Source: Cytophagales bacterium
GTDB taxonomy: Bacteria > Bacteroidota > Bacteroidia > Cytophagales > CCMP332
Direction of reading: 5' to 3'
NCBI GenBank assembly: GCA_028279065.1
Contig: JANQSY010000066.1
Span: 1-54,498 of the forward strand
Length of the DNA stretch: 54,498 nt
Shown: piece by piece, positions 44,811 to 54,498 of the stretch
Layout of the letters: every line of letters begins with the position of its first letter
Numbering within the stretch: the first letter of the stretch is position 1
Made by a program: the position numbers and the translations under genes
The notes under the pieces: generated by a model
Database searches by the model: none
The model's input: only the letters and a program-made list of their open reading frames with translations
What the model was told of the DNA's origin: nothing

Positions 44811-46634
44811 ATGAAAAAACTATACTCCTTAGCTCTAACAATATTAATATCGACAGTTGGTTTCGCGCAATTTCCAACCACTATGGAAATCGATACCACC
44901 TGGCTACCCGATGAAGTTGTTATGCCTGCAAGTCCTTTAAAAATGCAGGTGATATTTGTCGGTGGATATGATATGGTGCAAACTACCTCAACCTATGGGA
45001 ATCCAGCAGGTGAGGCAGTAGCCAAACAATGGCATGATTTCATTGGCTTCACTCCTGATAACTCTTCCAACGACCTGGGTTGGGTCTCGGTAAACCATGA
45101 AATGATCGTTCCAAACGACTCGATCGGTGACGGTGGTGGAATGACAGTATTCAAAGTACGCTGGGATCAGGCCACTGATTCTCTTAAGATCGTCCCCCAA
45201 ACGCTTAGCGATGGAAGGTCAGGAGATTTCTTCAATGTTGACTTTGTCAACCACACTGGCGAAACCGGAATGAACTGCGGCGGAATCGCTTCCATTGTGG
45301 ATGGACGCATTTGGACCGCGGAAGAGTGGTTCAGAGGCTCCAATCAGGATATCGCAGATAGAGACGCCTCTGACTTCACAATTGGTACAGGTACAGCAAA
45401 TGGTATATCATCTCCAGCCGGATTCCCTGGATTCAATGGAGAGACCATTTCCAAGTACCAGAATTACAATTACATGGTCGAAATAGATCCAAGAGAAGCT
45501 GTTGCCGTTCGAAAGCAGTACAATTGGGGTCGTCAAGCATTCGAAGGTGGAGTCATCATGGCAGACAATAAGACGGTTTATCTGGGTGAGGATGGAACTC
45601 CAGGTTGGTTTTCCAAATTCGTAGCGGATACGGCGGGAGTGTTCACATCAGGCGATCTCTATGTTTACAAGCATGATGCAGCTGGGGCAAATTGGGTACA
45701 GATAGACAATACGGATCTCAACAAGATGTTGAACTACAAAGACGAAGCAGTTTCAGCAGGTGCTACGATGTTCAACAGGATCGAATGGGTTACCATGGAT
45801 AACAATACAGGTAAAGTCTATTTCACAGAAACAGGTAGAGACAATCCTGGAAGTCGTTGGAGCGGAGAGCATGCCGGAGGAGCCGTTCATGCACCACATC
45901 ATATCGCAAGGGCGACTGCTCAAGGAACCGATGCTGATTCTTCAGACTATGAGGACTTTTATGGAAGAATTATGGTTTATGATCCTGTGACTGACGAGGT
46001 AACAGTATTCCTGGAAGCAGGTCCAGCAATGCCTGACCCTCCAACTTCACCTTATCCCTACCGGGCTCTTTCAAATCCTGATGGTTTGAGTGTTTTCTAC
46101 AATCAGGGAAATTCTTATCTCCTGATCCAGGAAGACCTGAATGGAACATCCCATGGCAGAGTGCCAGCAGGAGTGCAAAACAGAACTTGTGAGATGTATA
46201 TGCTTTACCTGGGAATCCAGAATCCGACCATCGATGATTTGAGAAGAATCTCGATTGTTCCCAAAGGAGCAGAGATCACTGGTGCTATTGGAATTGATGA
46301 CAACATAATTCTGGTCAACTCTCAGCACCCTTCGACTTCCAACCCCTTCCCGTTCAACAACTCCCTGACTTACGCGATTACCGGATGGAACGGCGTATTG
46401 TCAGATCTTGAAAGGTGGAATCCCCAGGTAGAAAGTTCATTTAACTTCTACCCCAACCCAACAACAAGGGAATTATTCCTCATCGAGCCCATGGATGTAG
46501 CGATTTACGGTGTGGATGGTGTTAGGGTGAAAGTTCTGAGAAACGTGAAATATGTAGATGTTTCTGACCTGACTCCGGGAACCTACTTTGTGAAAAACTC
46601 AGTTGGCGAAACCAAGAAGCTCATTATCCGGTAA
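44811..46634 (+). CDS. PhoX-like (DUF839) secreted protein with T9SS sorting domain
   Basis: 607 residues. A Sec signal (LYSLALTILISTVGFAQ) precedes a PhoX/DUF839-type beta propeller: MNCGGIASIVDGRIWTAEEW, YNYMVEIDPREAVAVRKQ, VYLGEDGTPGWFSKFVAD, and NRIEWVTMDNNTGKVYFTETG. The C-terminus (about 545-607) is a type A sorting domain starting FNFYPNPTTRELF and ending KKLIIR, so it crosses the outer membrane by T9SS. PhoX enzymes are Ca/Fe-dependent phosphatases. Activity is not shown here. It is followed by a strong terminator. Confidence 0.83.
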   Translation: MKKLYSLALTILISTVGFAQFPTTMEIDTTWLPDEVVMPASPLKMQVIFVGGYDMVQTTSTYGNPAGEAVAKQWHDFIGFTPDNSSNDLGWVSVNHEMIVPNDSIGDGGGMTVFKVRWDQATDSLKIVPQTLSDGRSGDFFNVDFVNHTGETGMNCGGIASIVDGRIWTAEEWFRGSNQDIADRDASDFTIGTGTANGISSPAGFPGFNGETISKYQNYNYMVEIDPREAVAVRKQYNWGRQAFEGGVIMADNKTVYLGEDGTPGWFSKFVADTAGVFTSGDLYVYKHDAAGANWVQIDNTDLNKMLNYKDEAVSAGATMFNRIEWVTMDNNTGKVYFTETGRDNPGSRWSGEHAGGAVHAPHHIARATAQGTDADSSDYEDFYGRIMVYDPVTDEVTVFLEAGPAMPDPPTSPYPYRALSNPDGLSVFYNQGNSYLLIQEDLNGTSHGRVPAGVQNRTCEMYMLYLGIQNPTIDDLRRISIVPKGAEITGAIGIDDNIILVNSQHPSTSNPFPFNNSLTYAITGWNGVLSDLERWNPQVESSFNFYPNPTTRELFLIEPMDVAIYGVDGVRVKVLRNVKYVDVSDLTPGTYFVKNSVGETKKLIIR

Positions 46635-46659
46635 ATTCTTTCATTTTCATTTTGGTAAC

Positions 46660-46708
46660 ACCCCGGGCTGTTTGTAGCACATTCCAACGCCCGGGGTTCA
46701 TTTTTTTT
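46660..46708 (+). terminator. Rho-independent terminator
   Basis: ACCCCGGGC (46660-46668) pairs with GCCCGGGGT (46689-46697), followed by TCA and eight T. It closes the PhoX-like gene and ends five bases before the peroxidase ATG, which may therefore need its own promoter or readthrough. Confidence 0.85.
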
Positions 46709-46712
46709 ATTC

Positions 46713-48575
46713 ATGAAGTACTTTTTTCTTCTTATTCCTGTTTCCTTACTACTTTTTTTGAATCAGGGTGGATCCAAACCAACTGAGACGATCCATGACT
46801 ACGGACCAGAATACCATTCGGGCCTGAACGAACTTCAAACAAAAGCTGAATATTTTCATCATAGTGTGACGAAAGGAGGTTCTCAACAAGAGCTTATCAA
46901 AGCCTTTCACTCATGTAAAAAGGCTTATAAAAGGGTAGAATTTCTGACCGATTACCTTGATCACGAATTCTGTAACAGATACTTGAATGGAGCTCCTCTA
47001 TTAAAATTGGAAAAAAACAGCCCTGTTCCGACATCTCTTGAACCGGAAGGGCTTCAACGTCTGGAAGAATTAGTATATGAGAATCCACCCAATATTGGTG
47101 AGATAAAAAAGCTCTCGGGGTCCTTTGTTTCAAGCACAAAAAAATTCTACAAGGTTCAAACGAACCTGACCATTCAAGACAGACAAGCGTTTGATGCCAT
47201 GCGATATGGCATATACAGAATCTTTACACTAGATCTATCCGGGTTTGATTGCCCATCATCGGATTCTGCCGTATCGAATGCTTTGTATTCATTCGGTTCC
47301 ATTGCGGCAATGTATCAGGAATATGAAGATGAATTGAGGCAGAAAAATGAAAAACTGTTTGACGAGACTACAGATCGATTTTCAGAAGCCAAAGCCTATT
47401 TGCAAAGCAATCAGGATTTTGAGGAGTTCAATAGACTTTACTTCCTCAGAGAATTTTTAAATCCACTTTGTAACGCGGTTTTAAAGAGTAGGGAGTCCTT
47501 AGGAATCGAAAAATGGAGTGAGGTTTTTGCATTCGATCGATCCGTTTCAGAAACAGAGGGACTCTTGTTCGGTTCGGAATTCCTGAACCCCTATTTTTTC
47601 TCTAAGTTCCCTGAGGAAGAGGATAGTGAAATTGTCCAAGCGCTTGGAAAGGAGCTTTTTTTTGACCCAAATCTCTCCTCCAATGGCCAAAGGTCCTGTG
47701 CCTCCTGCCATAATCCAAAGCTTGCCTTTAGCGATGGGAAAAGAAAAAGCATCTCCTTTGATCAGAAAAGCACTACGCCAAGGAACTCACCAGGATTGAT
47801 CAATGCCATATATGCTGAAAAGTACTTTTTGGACCTTAGAAGCGAAGATCTTGAATCCCAAATCGAAAATGTTCTGTTCTCAAGCAAGGAGTTCGCACAT
47901 GACTGGAAAACCCTTGAGGAAAGCCTTCTTAGCAAGGGTTATGACCAACGCTTCACCCAAGCATTTCCTCAGCACAAAGAACGGCCGATCAACAAATACA
48001 CCGTCGCCTCTGCACTGACCTCATACCTGATCTCCCTTCAAGGACTGGACTCAGAATTCGATCAGTATGCCAGGGGAGAGACTCAAGAAATAGATCCAGA
48101 AGTTGAAAAGGGATTTAATCTTTTTATGGGAAAGGCAGCCTGCGCGACCTGCCACTTCCCTCCTACCTTCTCTGGATTGGTGCCACCCTATTATTATGAA
48201 ACCGAATCGGAAGTGCTTGGTGTACCATCTGAAGCCGCAGAACCCTTCGAATTAGACAAGGATCTGGGAAGGTATGATGGAAGATTGGAGGACAGAATAG
48301 ATTTCTTCAAGCACAGTTTTAAAACACCTACGGTACGAAATATCCAGCATACCGCGCCCTATATGCATAATGGAGTTTACGACTCTTTGGAACAGGTAGT
48401 TGATTTCTATAATCGTGGAGGCGGAATGGGGTTGGGCCTTGATGTTCCTTTTCAAACCCTCCCTGGGGACAGCCTTGAACTAAATTCCAAGGAGATCAAT
48501 CAACTTATCGCATTTATGAATGCCCTGGAGGACCTCAGTTCAGCGGATACTTTGATGGAGATAAAGGGTTATTGA
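46713..48575 (+). CDS. Di-haem cytochrome c peroxidase fused to an imelysin-like domain
   Basis: 620 residues with a signal peptide (YFFLLIPVSLLLFLNQGGS). Residues about 30-290 are helical, with FHSCKKAYKRVEFLTDYL and LEPEGLQRLEELVYE resembling imelysin-type iron-associated domains. From about 300 it is a CcpA/MauG-type peroxidase: ALGKELFFDPNLSSNGQRSC with CASCH (about 329) and CATCH (about 478) haem sites, and FKTPTVRNIQHTAPYMHNG near the C-terminus. It should reduce H2O2, or act in oxidation chemistry, in the periplasm. Confidence 0.85.
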   Translation: MKYFFLLIPVSLLLFLNQGGSKPTETIHDYGPEYHSGLNELQTKAEYFHHSVTKGGSQQELIKAFHSCKKAYKRVEFLTDYLDHEFCNRYLNGAPLLKLEKNSPVPTSLEPEGLQRLEELVYENPPNIGEIKKLSGSFVSSTKKFYKVQTNLTIQDRQAFDAMRYGIYRIFTLDLSGFDCPSSDSAVSNALYSFGSIAAMYQEYEDELRQKNEKLFDETTDRFSEAKAYLQSNQDFEEFNRLYFLREFLNPLCNAVLKSRESLGIEKWSEVFAFDRSVSETEGLLFGSEFLNPYFFSKFPEEEDSEIVQALGKELFFDPNLSSNGQRSCASCHNPKLAFSDGKRKSISFDQKSTTPRNSPGLINAIYAEKYFLDLRSEDLESQIENVLFSSKEFAHDWKTLEESLLSKGYDQRFTQAFPQHKERPINKYTVASALTSYLISLQGLDSEFDQYARGETQEIDPEVEKGFNLFMGKAACATCHFPPTFSGLVPPYYYETESEVLGVPSEAAEPFELDKDLGRYDGRLEDRIDFFKHSFKTPTVRNIQHTAPYMHNGVYDSLEQVVDFYNRGGGMGLGLDVPFQTLPGDSLELNSKEINQLIAFMNALEDLSSADTLMEIKGY

Positions 48576-48612
48576 CCTCCAGCCATCGATAGCTAAAAAT
48601 CAAAATGGATTC

Positions 48613-48642
48613 CAAAAAAAAGGGCACCCACCGGGTGCCCTT
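48613..48642 (-). terminator. Rho-independent terminator
   Basis: AAGGGCACCC-ACC-GGGTGCCCTT is a perfect 10-bp stem (48620-48642) with a T run on the minus strand (A 48614-48621). It ends the T9SS BNR gene and may also stop the peroxidase transcript. Confidence 0.9.
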
Positions 48643-48665
48643 CTTTGAGAATATATAATAGAGGA

Positions 48666-50531
48666 TTACTCTATTACAACTTTGGTTGAGACAGCGTTTT
48701 GTCCTGATCTTACAGAAACAAGGTAGATTCCTGCATTCAGGTTATTTACGTCAAGAGTAACAACATTTCCTCCCGCATTAAGGTCAACATTCTCAGTGAC
48801 CACAGACTGTCCAAGCATGTTGGAAATAACAACTTCGTAAGAAGCGTCAGTCCTAAGGTCAAGGTCGATGTTGATCAGATTATTAGCAGGGTTAGGATAA
48901 ACTCCCATGTCAACGTTGTTCACAACGTCTTCTTTCAATCCAAGTAACGTAACATCAGTTGGATAGTGAACGATGTATGACTGAACTACTCCAGGAGAAG
49001 TGGAATTCCACTGTGCATCCAGGTAGTCATCAGATTGCCATACTACATGAGCGCTATTGCCCACGATCCATGGCCATGCATACAGATAGTAATCCTCTTC
49101 TACCCAAGAAGAAGCTATAGTTCCGTTAACCTCGTCACATACGTTCCTTGTAGCATTCCAGGTGTTACCACCATCGAAAGAAGCGATAGCGTAGACATCA
49201 GAACCGGGTCCTTTCTTACCATCATTTCCGTCCATAAGGACTCCTAGACCAACTAGATCTTCCCTTACCGCGGTGAAATGAATTACTACCTCTCCGTTAT
49301 CACCAAGGGAGATTGCGGGGCTAGCAACTGGACCATGTGTATAGTAGTTACCGATGGAGTCAAGAACACCAGGAGTTCCGTCTTCGCCATCTCCGTCTTC
49401 ATCAACATAGGTTAGCAGTCTAAGTGCTGCCATGTCGACAGAATCAAGAGTGTTGAAGTCTGGTCCCATGCTTTCATTCCAATATGCCAGTCCTTTTCCC
49501 AAAGTGGCATAGTATCCCAGCCAATTGTAATCTGTAGCTCCAGATCCATATGCTCCGGTAGCCGCAGCAATATGAACCATGCCATTAACATCTATTGATG
49601 TGGACATCATATTGTCAAAGCAATAGTTGATTTCATCTCCAGCACCATCAACATCTCTGGTGATCCCGGTTGTATCAAGAGTAGTAACTCTAATTACATT
49701 CCAGCTATCTCCATTATCAGTTGATTTGAACAGCATTACGGATCCCTGTCCGCCAGTGGTAATGGCTACAGTGGGTCCTCTTTGAACTACGTTCATACCC
49801 TCTGCCCAAACTCCTTCGCCATCACCTGCGGTCCAAAGGCTGGTCGCAAGATCGGCAACTGTGGTATCACTTAGCTTATCCCAAGTAACACCACCATCGG
49901 TTGAACGAGAGTAAAGGAATCCAGCTTTTCCATTAACAGCTCCAGGGATAACATGGTGAACGTAGTTTCCTACTGATCCATAAGAATTGGAGAATGTTCC
50001 ACCAAGTATCTGAGTTGTTGTATCCTCGGCCCATGTACCTGTTCCAGGAGTAGCCCTGGAGTTCATGTACTGAGGAGTATGAGAAAATACCCTGTCATTG
50101 TTGTCATCAGAACAGATGGAAGGCCATCCGCAACGATTCGAACGTATTGGGTATTCAGCTGGGCCCCATGTTTGAGCGGTAGCATCATAACGACGGTAGC
50201 CAATGTTCCTGTTAGGACCACCACCAGCACCAGGCTCATCAGCAGTAGAGATCACAGAGACATCTCCATTGGAGCTGATAAAAATCCTGTTCTGCATGGA
50301 TGCATTGGTTTGAACATCGTATGATGTCTGAAATAGGGTGTCACCCCAAGATCCCCCGGCTGCCTGAGTTGAACCCACAATAGGAGTGGCGGCCTTCAAA
50401 AGGTCCATCTCGTATGGGGTTACATCACTTGGCTTTGGATGGAGCTTGGCGTTTACCACTTTGCCTCCTGCGTACACAAAAGACATGGCGCAAACTGCCA
50501 ACACGGTTGTAAATAGTTTCCTCATATTCAT
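48666..50531 (-). CDS. Secreted BNR-repeat protein with T9SS type A sorting domain
   Basis: 621 residues with a signal peptide (LFTTVLAVCAMSFVYAGG). Asp-box-type repeats (RSTDGGVTWDKLS, KSTDNGDSWNVI, SFDGGNTWNAT) imply a sialidase-like propeller. DVDGAGDEINYCFD and DEDGDGEDGTPG are Ca-binding-like Asp-rich loops. The last 75 residues, from MGVYPNPANNLINIDL to STKVVIE, are a type A sorting domain. Catalytic residues are not recognised. Two Mets at the start (positions 1 and 3) are both possible. Confidence 0.85.
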   Translation of the reverse strand: MNMRKLFTTVLAVCAMSFVYAGGKVVNAKLHPKPSDVTPYEMDLLKAATPIVGSTQAAGGSWGDTLFQTSYDVQTNASMQNRIFISSNGDVSVISTADEPGAGGGPNRNIGYRRYDATAQTWGPAEYPIRSNRCGWPSICSDDNNDRVFSHTPQYMNSRATPGTGTWAEDTTTQILGGTFSNSYGSVGNYVHHVIPGAVNGKAGFLYSRSTDGGVTWDKLSDTTVADLATSLWTAGDGEGVWAEGMNVVQRGPTVAITTGGQGSVMLFKSTDNGDSWNVIRVTTLDTTGITRDVDGAGDEINYCFDNMMSTSIDVNGMVHIAAATGAYGSGATDYNWLGYYATLGKGLAYWNESMGPDFNTLDSVDMAALRLLTYVDEDGDGEDGTPGVLDSIGNYYTHGPVASPAISLGDNGEVVIHFTAVREDLVGLGVLMDGNDGKKGPGSDVYAIASFDGGNTWNATRNVCDEVNGTIASSWVEEDYYLYAWPWIVGNSAHVVWQSDDYLDAQWNSTSPGVVQSYIVHYPTDVTLLGLKEDVVNNVDMGVYPNPANNLINIDLDLRTDASYEVVISNMLGQSVVTENVDLNAGGNVVTLDVNNLNAGIYLVSVRSGQNAVSTKVVIE

Positions 50532-50691
50532 TTTCGTTATGGTTAAAAAATGGTTTCTGACGAGCTAAAATAATAAAAACACCATTCATACAAGAGTTTT
50601 CAAGCCTTAAAATGAAATATTGCCTTCCGCGTAAATTGATTTACAGGAAATATTGAATTCACACCCTGATTGTTAGCAGGGCAAAATGAGC

Positions 50692-51945
50692 CTATAAGCG
50701 CTCAAGGGCAAATAAAAGCTTCTCAAGATGTTCCTCGGTATTGTACAAATGTGGGGTAACACGTATGCCTGTAACCGACTTGGTATCAACCGGGACGGTC
50801 ATGATCCTATAATCATCGAACAACGCTTTTGAAACGGGGCCTGGATTGCTGCCTTTAAGCCTGAAATTTCCTAGACCAGCGTACCTATTTGGATCCTCAG
50901 GGGTATTGACAATGATCTTTCGAAAACTTCTTGCCTTTTGGGTCCAGTAGGTGGTATTGGAACGTAACCTTTCTTCCTTTCGCCTTCCCCCTATGAACTT
51001 ATGAAATTCAATGGCGTTTCTGATCCCTCTTCGTGTACCCAATGGCTGTGTTCCCTGACGTTCGAACTTCCGGATATTTTCTGGATCGTTTTCCACATCT
51101 CCAAACAATGGCCAGACCTTTGAAACATGTTCCTTCTTGATATATAACAATCCAGATCCAACTGGGGCACATAGCCATTTATGCAAGCTTGTTCCAACAT
51201 AATCCGCTCCCAGATCCCTTATCTGGAAGTCCACATGAGCAAAGGAATGCGCAGCGTCAACAATGACCTCTACCCCCCTGGAATGGGCCATTTCAGATAT
51301 TTTTTTACAAGGGAGGACCTGCCCGGTCAAATTGATCATATGGGTTACAAGGATCACTTTGGTCTTCGGGGTTATAGCTTTTTCATAGGCATTGACCAAC
51401 TCATCGTCGGAAACCGGATCCATAGGAAGACTGATCTCTTTTACTACAATACTGTCCCTTTTTTCCCTTTGCCTGAAGGCATTGATCATGTTGGGGTAGC
51501 ATTGGTCAGTGATCACTGCCTCATCTCCCTTTTGGAGTTCCAATCCGTTGATGACTATATTCAACGACTCAGTGGTATTTCGGGTAAGAACAATTTCCTC
51601 AAGGTCCACACCGCAAAATTCTGCCATGGCCTTCCTGGTCTCAAGGGTTTCATCATCAAGATCCGACCTCATCATGTTGGAGGTCCTTTGATTCAGTTCC
51701 CTTCCGTATCCAACGAATTTCTCATAATCCTCCCTGATCTGTGGACTGAAATATCCGTTTTCGAGATTGATGAAATCCGGAGATGGGTCATAGGCTTTTC
51801 TTACAAATTCCCAGTCAAAATCCTGGTCTCCGATTTCCGGTAAGGTCAATTTTGATATCCCTTTGCTTGCTTCAGCGAGGGAAAATGGGGCATAAATGAA
51901 GCCCAAGCCTAAACCTGTATTCCTTAAAAATTTTCTTCTTTCCAT
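50692..51945 (-). CDS. Class V aminotransferase-fold PLP protein with export signal
   Basis: 417 residues. It opens RRKFLRNTGLGLGFIYAPFSLAEA: a twin-arginine-like start then a hydrophobic helix, so export is likely. The fold resembles the isopenicillin-N-epimerase/cysteine-desulfurase group: LTRNTTESLNIVINGL, the VDAAHSFAHVD Asp contact, and SLHKWLCAPVGSG with the PLP-binding Lys. It may racemise or desulfurise an amino acid in the periplasm. The substrate is unknown. Confidence 0.8.
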   Translation of the reverse strand: MERRKFLRNTGLGLGFIYAPFSLAEASKGISKLTLPEIGDQDFDWEFVRKAYDPSPDFINLENGYFSPQIREDYEKFVGYGRELNQRTSNMMRSDLDDETLETRKAMAEFCGVDLEEIVLTRNTTESLNIVINGLELQKGDEAVITDQCYPNMINAFRQREKRDSIVVKEISLPMDPVSDDELVNAYEKAITPKTKVILVTHMINLTGQVLPCKKISEMAHSRGVEVIVDAAHSFAHVDFQIRDLGADYVGTSLHKWLCAPVGSGLLYIKKEHVSKVWPLFGDVENDPENIRKFERQGTQPLGTRRGIRNAIEFHKFIGGRRKEERLRSNTTYWTQKARSFRKIIVNTPEDPNRYAGLGNFRLKGSNPGPVSKALFDDYRIMTVPVDTKSVTGIRVTPHLYNTEEHLEKLLFALERL

Positions 51946-52119
51946 GTCATTTCATTGAGAAGGGGCCCTAATTCTGTTGAAAAGTGTAAAAAATCGAACA
52001 ATGATGTTTAGTAATGAACATTTTTTTGAGAGCCATTTGGTGTAATCTACTCAAAATCAAGGTCTTATATAAGATGGCATTTTAATTGGTAATTAACAAG
52101 GTCTCCGGAAGAAAACAAA

Positions 52120-54498
52120 ATGCTTAAAAACTATATCACAGTAGCCATCCGAAACATTCTGAATGATAGGTTTTATTCATTCCTGAATATTTTCGGACTT
52201 ACCCTGGGACTGACTTGTTTTATCCTAATTCTACTCTTCATAACTGACGAACTCAGCTACGAAAAAGGATTTGCAGATAACGAAAGGATCTATAGGGTCT
52301 GTGAGATAATAGCATCTGAGGGAGGTGGAGAGAATTCCGCAAGCGTTCCGGTTCCAATGGGTACTACCCTGATGCATGACCACGCCGACCTTATAGAAAC
52401 CCAAACAAGATTCTTCAACTGGCAATCTCCAAAATTTGTCTTAAGGTCAGGAGAGCAATCATATGTGGAAAAGAAGCTCTTTCTTGTTGACTCCACCATC
52501 TTCGATGTCTTTGATTATGAATTCGTCCGTGGAGACAAGGCCACAGCATTTATTGAACCCAATTCAATAGTATTATCCAAAAGAGCAGCTAAGAAATACT
52601 TTGGGGATGAGGATCCGATAGGCAAATTTCTGGATTCAAACAACTTTTGGGACCATAGCCTCAAAGTCACAGGGGTGATCGACAATGAATCCAAAACCAG
52701 CCATCTTGATTTTGATGTCCTGGTCAATATGTCGACCATTCCAAAAAATGAGAATTCCCGGTGGATGTTCCAGAATTATTATTGGAATCCAGCCTGGACA
52801 TATATCAAATTGAAAGAAGGGGTAAATCCTGAATCACTTGAAGAGAGGTTCCCTGACCTTATCAAAAAGTACTTTCCTGAAAACATTCATGAAAATGCCT
52901 CAATGTATCTGTTTCCTTTGGCAGATGTGCACCTTAAGTCCAATCTGGATTTCGAGATGCACCCCAACAGTGACATTACTTATATCTACATCTTCTCTAT
53001 CATAGCTGGATTGGTCCTGGTCATAGCCTGTGTGAACTTTGTGAACCTGGCTACTGCAAGGACCTCAAGAAGGGCAAGAGAAGTTGGTATGAGAAAGGTC
53101 TTGGGAGCATATAAGAAAGAACTGGTCTGGCAGTTTATGGGAGAAACCCTTTTCCAAACCTTTATCGCTCTTTTCATGGCCCTCATTGCGGCGGAATTGT
53201 TATTAAAATCATTCAATTCCTTTTCTGGGAAATCGTTTTCACATGATTTCATTTTCGACCCCTACATGATCACTGGATTTTTTGCTGTATGGTTAATAGT
53301 TGGAATCATTTCCGGATCCTACCCCGCTCTTTACCTTTCCAGCTTTCAACCGATCAAGGTGCTCAAAAGCGGAACTGTGGGATCAACAAGGAAATTCAGC
53401 CTCCGGTCCATGCTTGTTATTTTGCAATTCGCTATCTCTATTATCCTTATCTCGGGTACAGTTGTCGCATTCAAACAGCTTCATTATTTACAAGAAGCCA
53501 GACTGGGATTCGACAAGGAAAAGGTATTGATGATCCCTTTCAATAATGGTTTGGAGATCGTTCGGTGGGATGCGATGAGAAAAAAGCTAACCGACCATGA
53601 GGGCATTTCGGAGATCACCACATCTGCCTATATTCTTGGTGACGGACACCAAACCGATAATTATACCTTTCAAGGGACCACTGAGGCTCAGCAGATCGCA
53701 TTTCTTGGTGGTGGTGAGAATTTCGCAACTACCTATGGTATTGAATTAATTGCGGGAAAAGACTTTTCCCGTACCAAAAGGGATACAAGCTTCATTCCTA
53801 TGATCATAAATGAAACTTTGGTCAAACATTTGGGATGGGCCGATCCTGAAGAAGCAATAAACAAAAGAGTTATGAAAAGAGGGGGTAGAAATCTCCAGGT
53901 GGTAGGTGTTGCCAGGGATTTCCATTTTGCCTCCCTACATCATCATGTTACACCGGTCGTCGTTGAAGGGCCTAGGGCTTACCATTGGGGAATGGGTGGG
54001 ACATATCTGGCCATCCGCTTTGATGGCAAAAGTTATGAATCGGTAATCAGTCATACGCAAAACACATTGGCTGAATTCTTTCCAGAGATCCCTTTTGAGT
54101 ATTATTTCCTTGATGAGAACCTGGATGCACTCTACAAGACCGAAAATATCATGTCAAAGGTGATCACTACTTTCTCGTTGTTTGCTATCGTGGTTGCCTG
54201 CCTTGGATTACTTGGACTGACAGCCTACAGCGCTGAGCAAAGGACAAAGGAAATCGGTATCAGGAAGGTGTTAGGAGCTACCGAAGGAAATCTGGTGGTG
54301 TTGTTGAGCAAGGAATTCTTCATCCTTGTCATTATTTCATTCCTGATAGCCGTTCCGGTCTCCCACTATAGCTTGAACTCCTGGCTACAGGATTTTGCTT
54401 ACAGAATCGACATTTCATGGATGACTTATGTAGTGGCTGGTCTTGTAGCATGGTTGATAGCAATGGTTACCGTTGGGATTCAGGCTTTAAAAGCTTCT
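52120..54498 (+). CDS. FtsX/MacB-type ABC transporter permease, 3' end outside window
   Basis: 793 codons to the window edge, with no stop reached. It has two MacB-type halves. An N-terminal TM (FYSFLNIFGLTLGLTCFILI) is followed by a periplasmic MacB-like domain (FDYEFVRGD, SIVLSKRAAKKYFGDEDPIG) and three TMs with EVGMRKVLGAYKKELVWQF. A second set starts RSMLVILQFAISIILISG, repeats INETLVKHLGWADPEEAINK, and ends with KEIGIRKVLGATEGNLVVLL. Only a few residues seem missing. Its ATPase partner is not in view. Such permeases often export peptides or lipoproteins, or act in signalling. Confidence 0.9.
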   Translation, partial: MLKNYITVAIRNILNDRFYSFLNIFGLTLGLTCFILILLFITDELSYEKGFADNERIYRVCEIIASEGGGENSASVPVPMGTTLMHDHADLIETQTRFFNWQSPKFVLRSGEQSYVEKKLFLVDSTIFDVFDYEFVRGDKATAFIEPNSIVLSKRAAKKYFGDEDPIGKFLDSNNFWDHSLKVTGVIDNESKTSHLDFDVLVNMSTIPKNENSRWMFQNYYWNPAWTYIKLKEGVNPESLEERFPDLIKKYFPENIHENASMYLFPLADVHLKSNLDFEMHPNSDITYIYIFSIIAGLVLVIACVNFVNLATARTSRRAREVGMRKVLGAYKKELVWQFMGETLFQTFIALFMALIAAELLLKSFNSFSGKSFSHDFIFDPYMITGFFAVWLIVGIISGSYPALYLSSFQPIKVLKSGTVGSTRKFSLRSMLVILQFAISIILISGTVVAFKQLHYLQEARLGFDKEKVLMIPFNNGLEIVRWDAMRKKLTDHEGISEITTSAYILGDGHQTDNYTFQGTTEAQQIAFLGGGENFATTYGIELIAGKDFSRTKRDTSFIPMIINETLVKHLGWADPEEAINKRVMKRGGRNLQVVGVARDFHFASLHHHVTPVVVEGPRAYHWGMGGTYLAIRFDGKSYESVISHTQNTLAEFFPEIPFEYYFLDENLDALYKTENIMSKVITTFSLFAIVVACLGLLGLTAYSAEQRTKEIGIRKVLGATEGNLVVLLSKEFFILVIISFLIAVPVSHYSLNSWLQDFAYRIDISWMTYVVAGLVAWLIAMVTVGIQALKAS

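Noticed and set aside
51181-51843. 220-codon open frame antisense inside the aminotransferase-fold gene
   Set aside because: The PLP-enzyme motifs on the other strand are intact and convincing. The antisense frame lacks a recognisable domain.

Overview
This window looks like a Bacteroidota (flavobacteria-like, probably free-living or marine) chromosome segment. Two secreted proteins carry type IX secretion (T9SS) C-terminal sorting domains. Several genes are preceded by TAnnTTTG-type -7 boxes rather than Shine-Dalgarno sequences. Lipid A/LPS genes (lpxH, waaA), two Na+/H+ antiporters (nhaD, nhaC) and methylmalonyl-CoA epimerase also fit. No rRNA, tRNA, CRISPR array, integrase or transposase was recognised. 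Unusually many genes appear to start with TTG or GTG.

Region 1 (1-9.4 kb) is the accessory part. A truncated surface-protein N-terminus is followed by rlmD. Next comes a two-gene convergent module: a 1469-residue membrane-anchored TPR protein ending in a domain that resembles the cytosolic domain of the flagellar/type III export protein FlhA, and a translationally coupled 459-residue protein that looks like a second, soluble FlhA-C-like protein. No other flagellar or type III gene is visible. The module sits between the real 3' end of rlmD and a diverged second copy of that 3' end (25 identical bases, same reading frame and stop) 6.3 kb away, the footprint expected of an island inserted at the 3' end of rlmD. 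This is the best candidate here for an undescribed system.

Region 2 (9.4-16.1 kb) holds a Crp/Fnr-type regulator, an NTF2-like lipoprotein and a quinone-oxidoreductase-like enzyme, then a remnant of a CPBP membrane protease, then a translesion-synthesis pair: DinB overlapped by a short DnaE-like polymerase, with a dyad operator over the dinB start.

Region 3 (16.3-31.4 kb) is mostly housekeeping: thiL, mce, an IscA-type Fe-S protein, a long PurF-like enzyme and birA. A long forward run follows: rsfS, ftsH, lpxH, two flippases and two glycosyltransferases, a cell-envelope/polysaccharide set, closed by convergent rsgA.

Region 4 (31.4-44.5 kb) has a secreted BNR-repeat protein, waaA, a perR-peroxiredoxin operon with a probable PerR box, nhaD, a crotonase, a GNAT-like protein, and an EamA-YigZ-GT-C operon opposed by ridA and nhaC. 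The nhaC start looks frameshifted in an A7 run.

Region 5 (44.8-54.5 kb) is secretion and export: a T9SS-exported PhoX-like (DUF839) protein, a di-haem cytochrome c peroxidase with an imelysin-like front half, a T9SS-exported BNR protein, a class V aminotransferase-fold protein with an export signal, and an FtsX/MacB-type permease running off the right edge.
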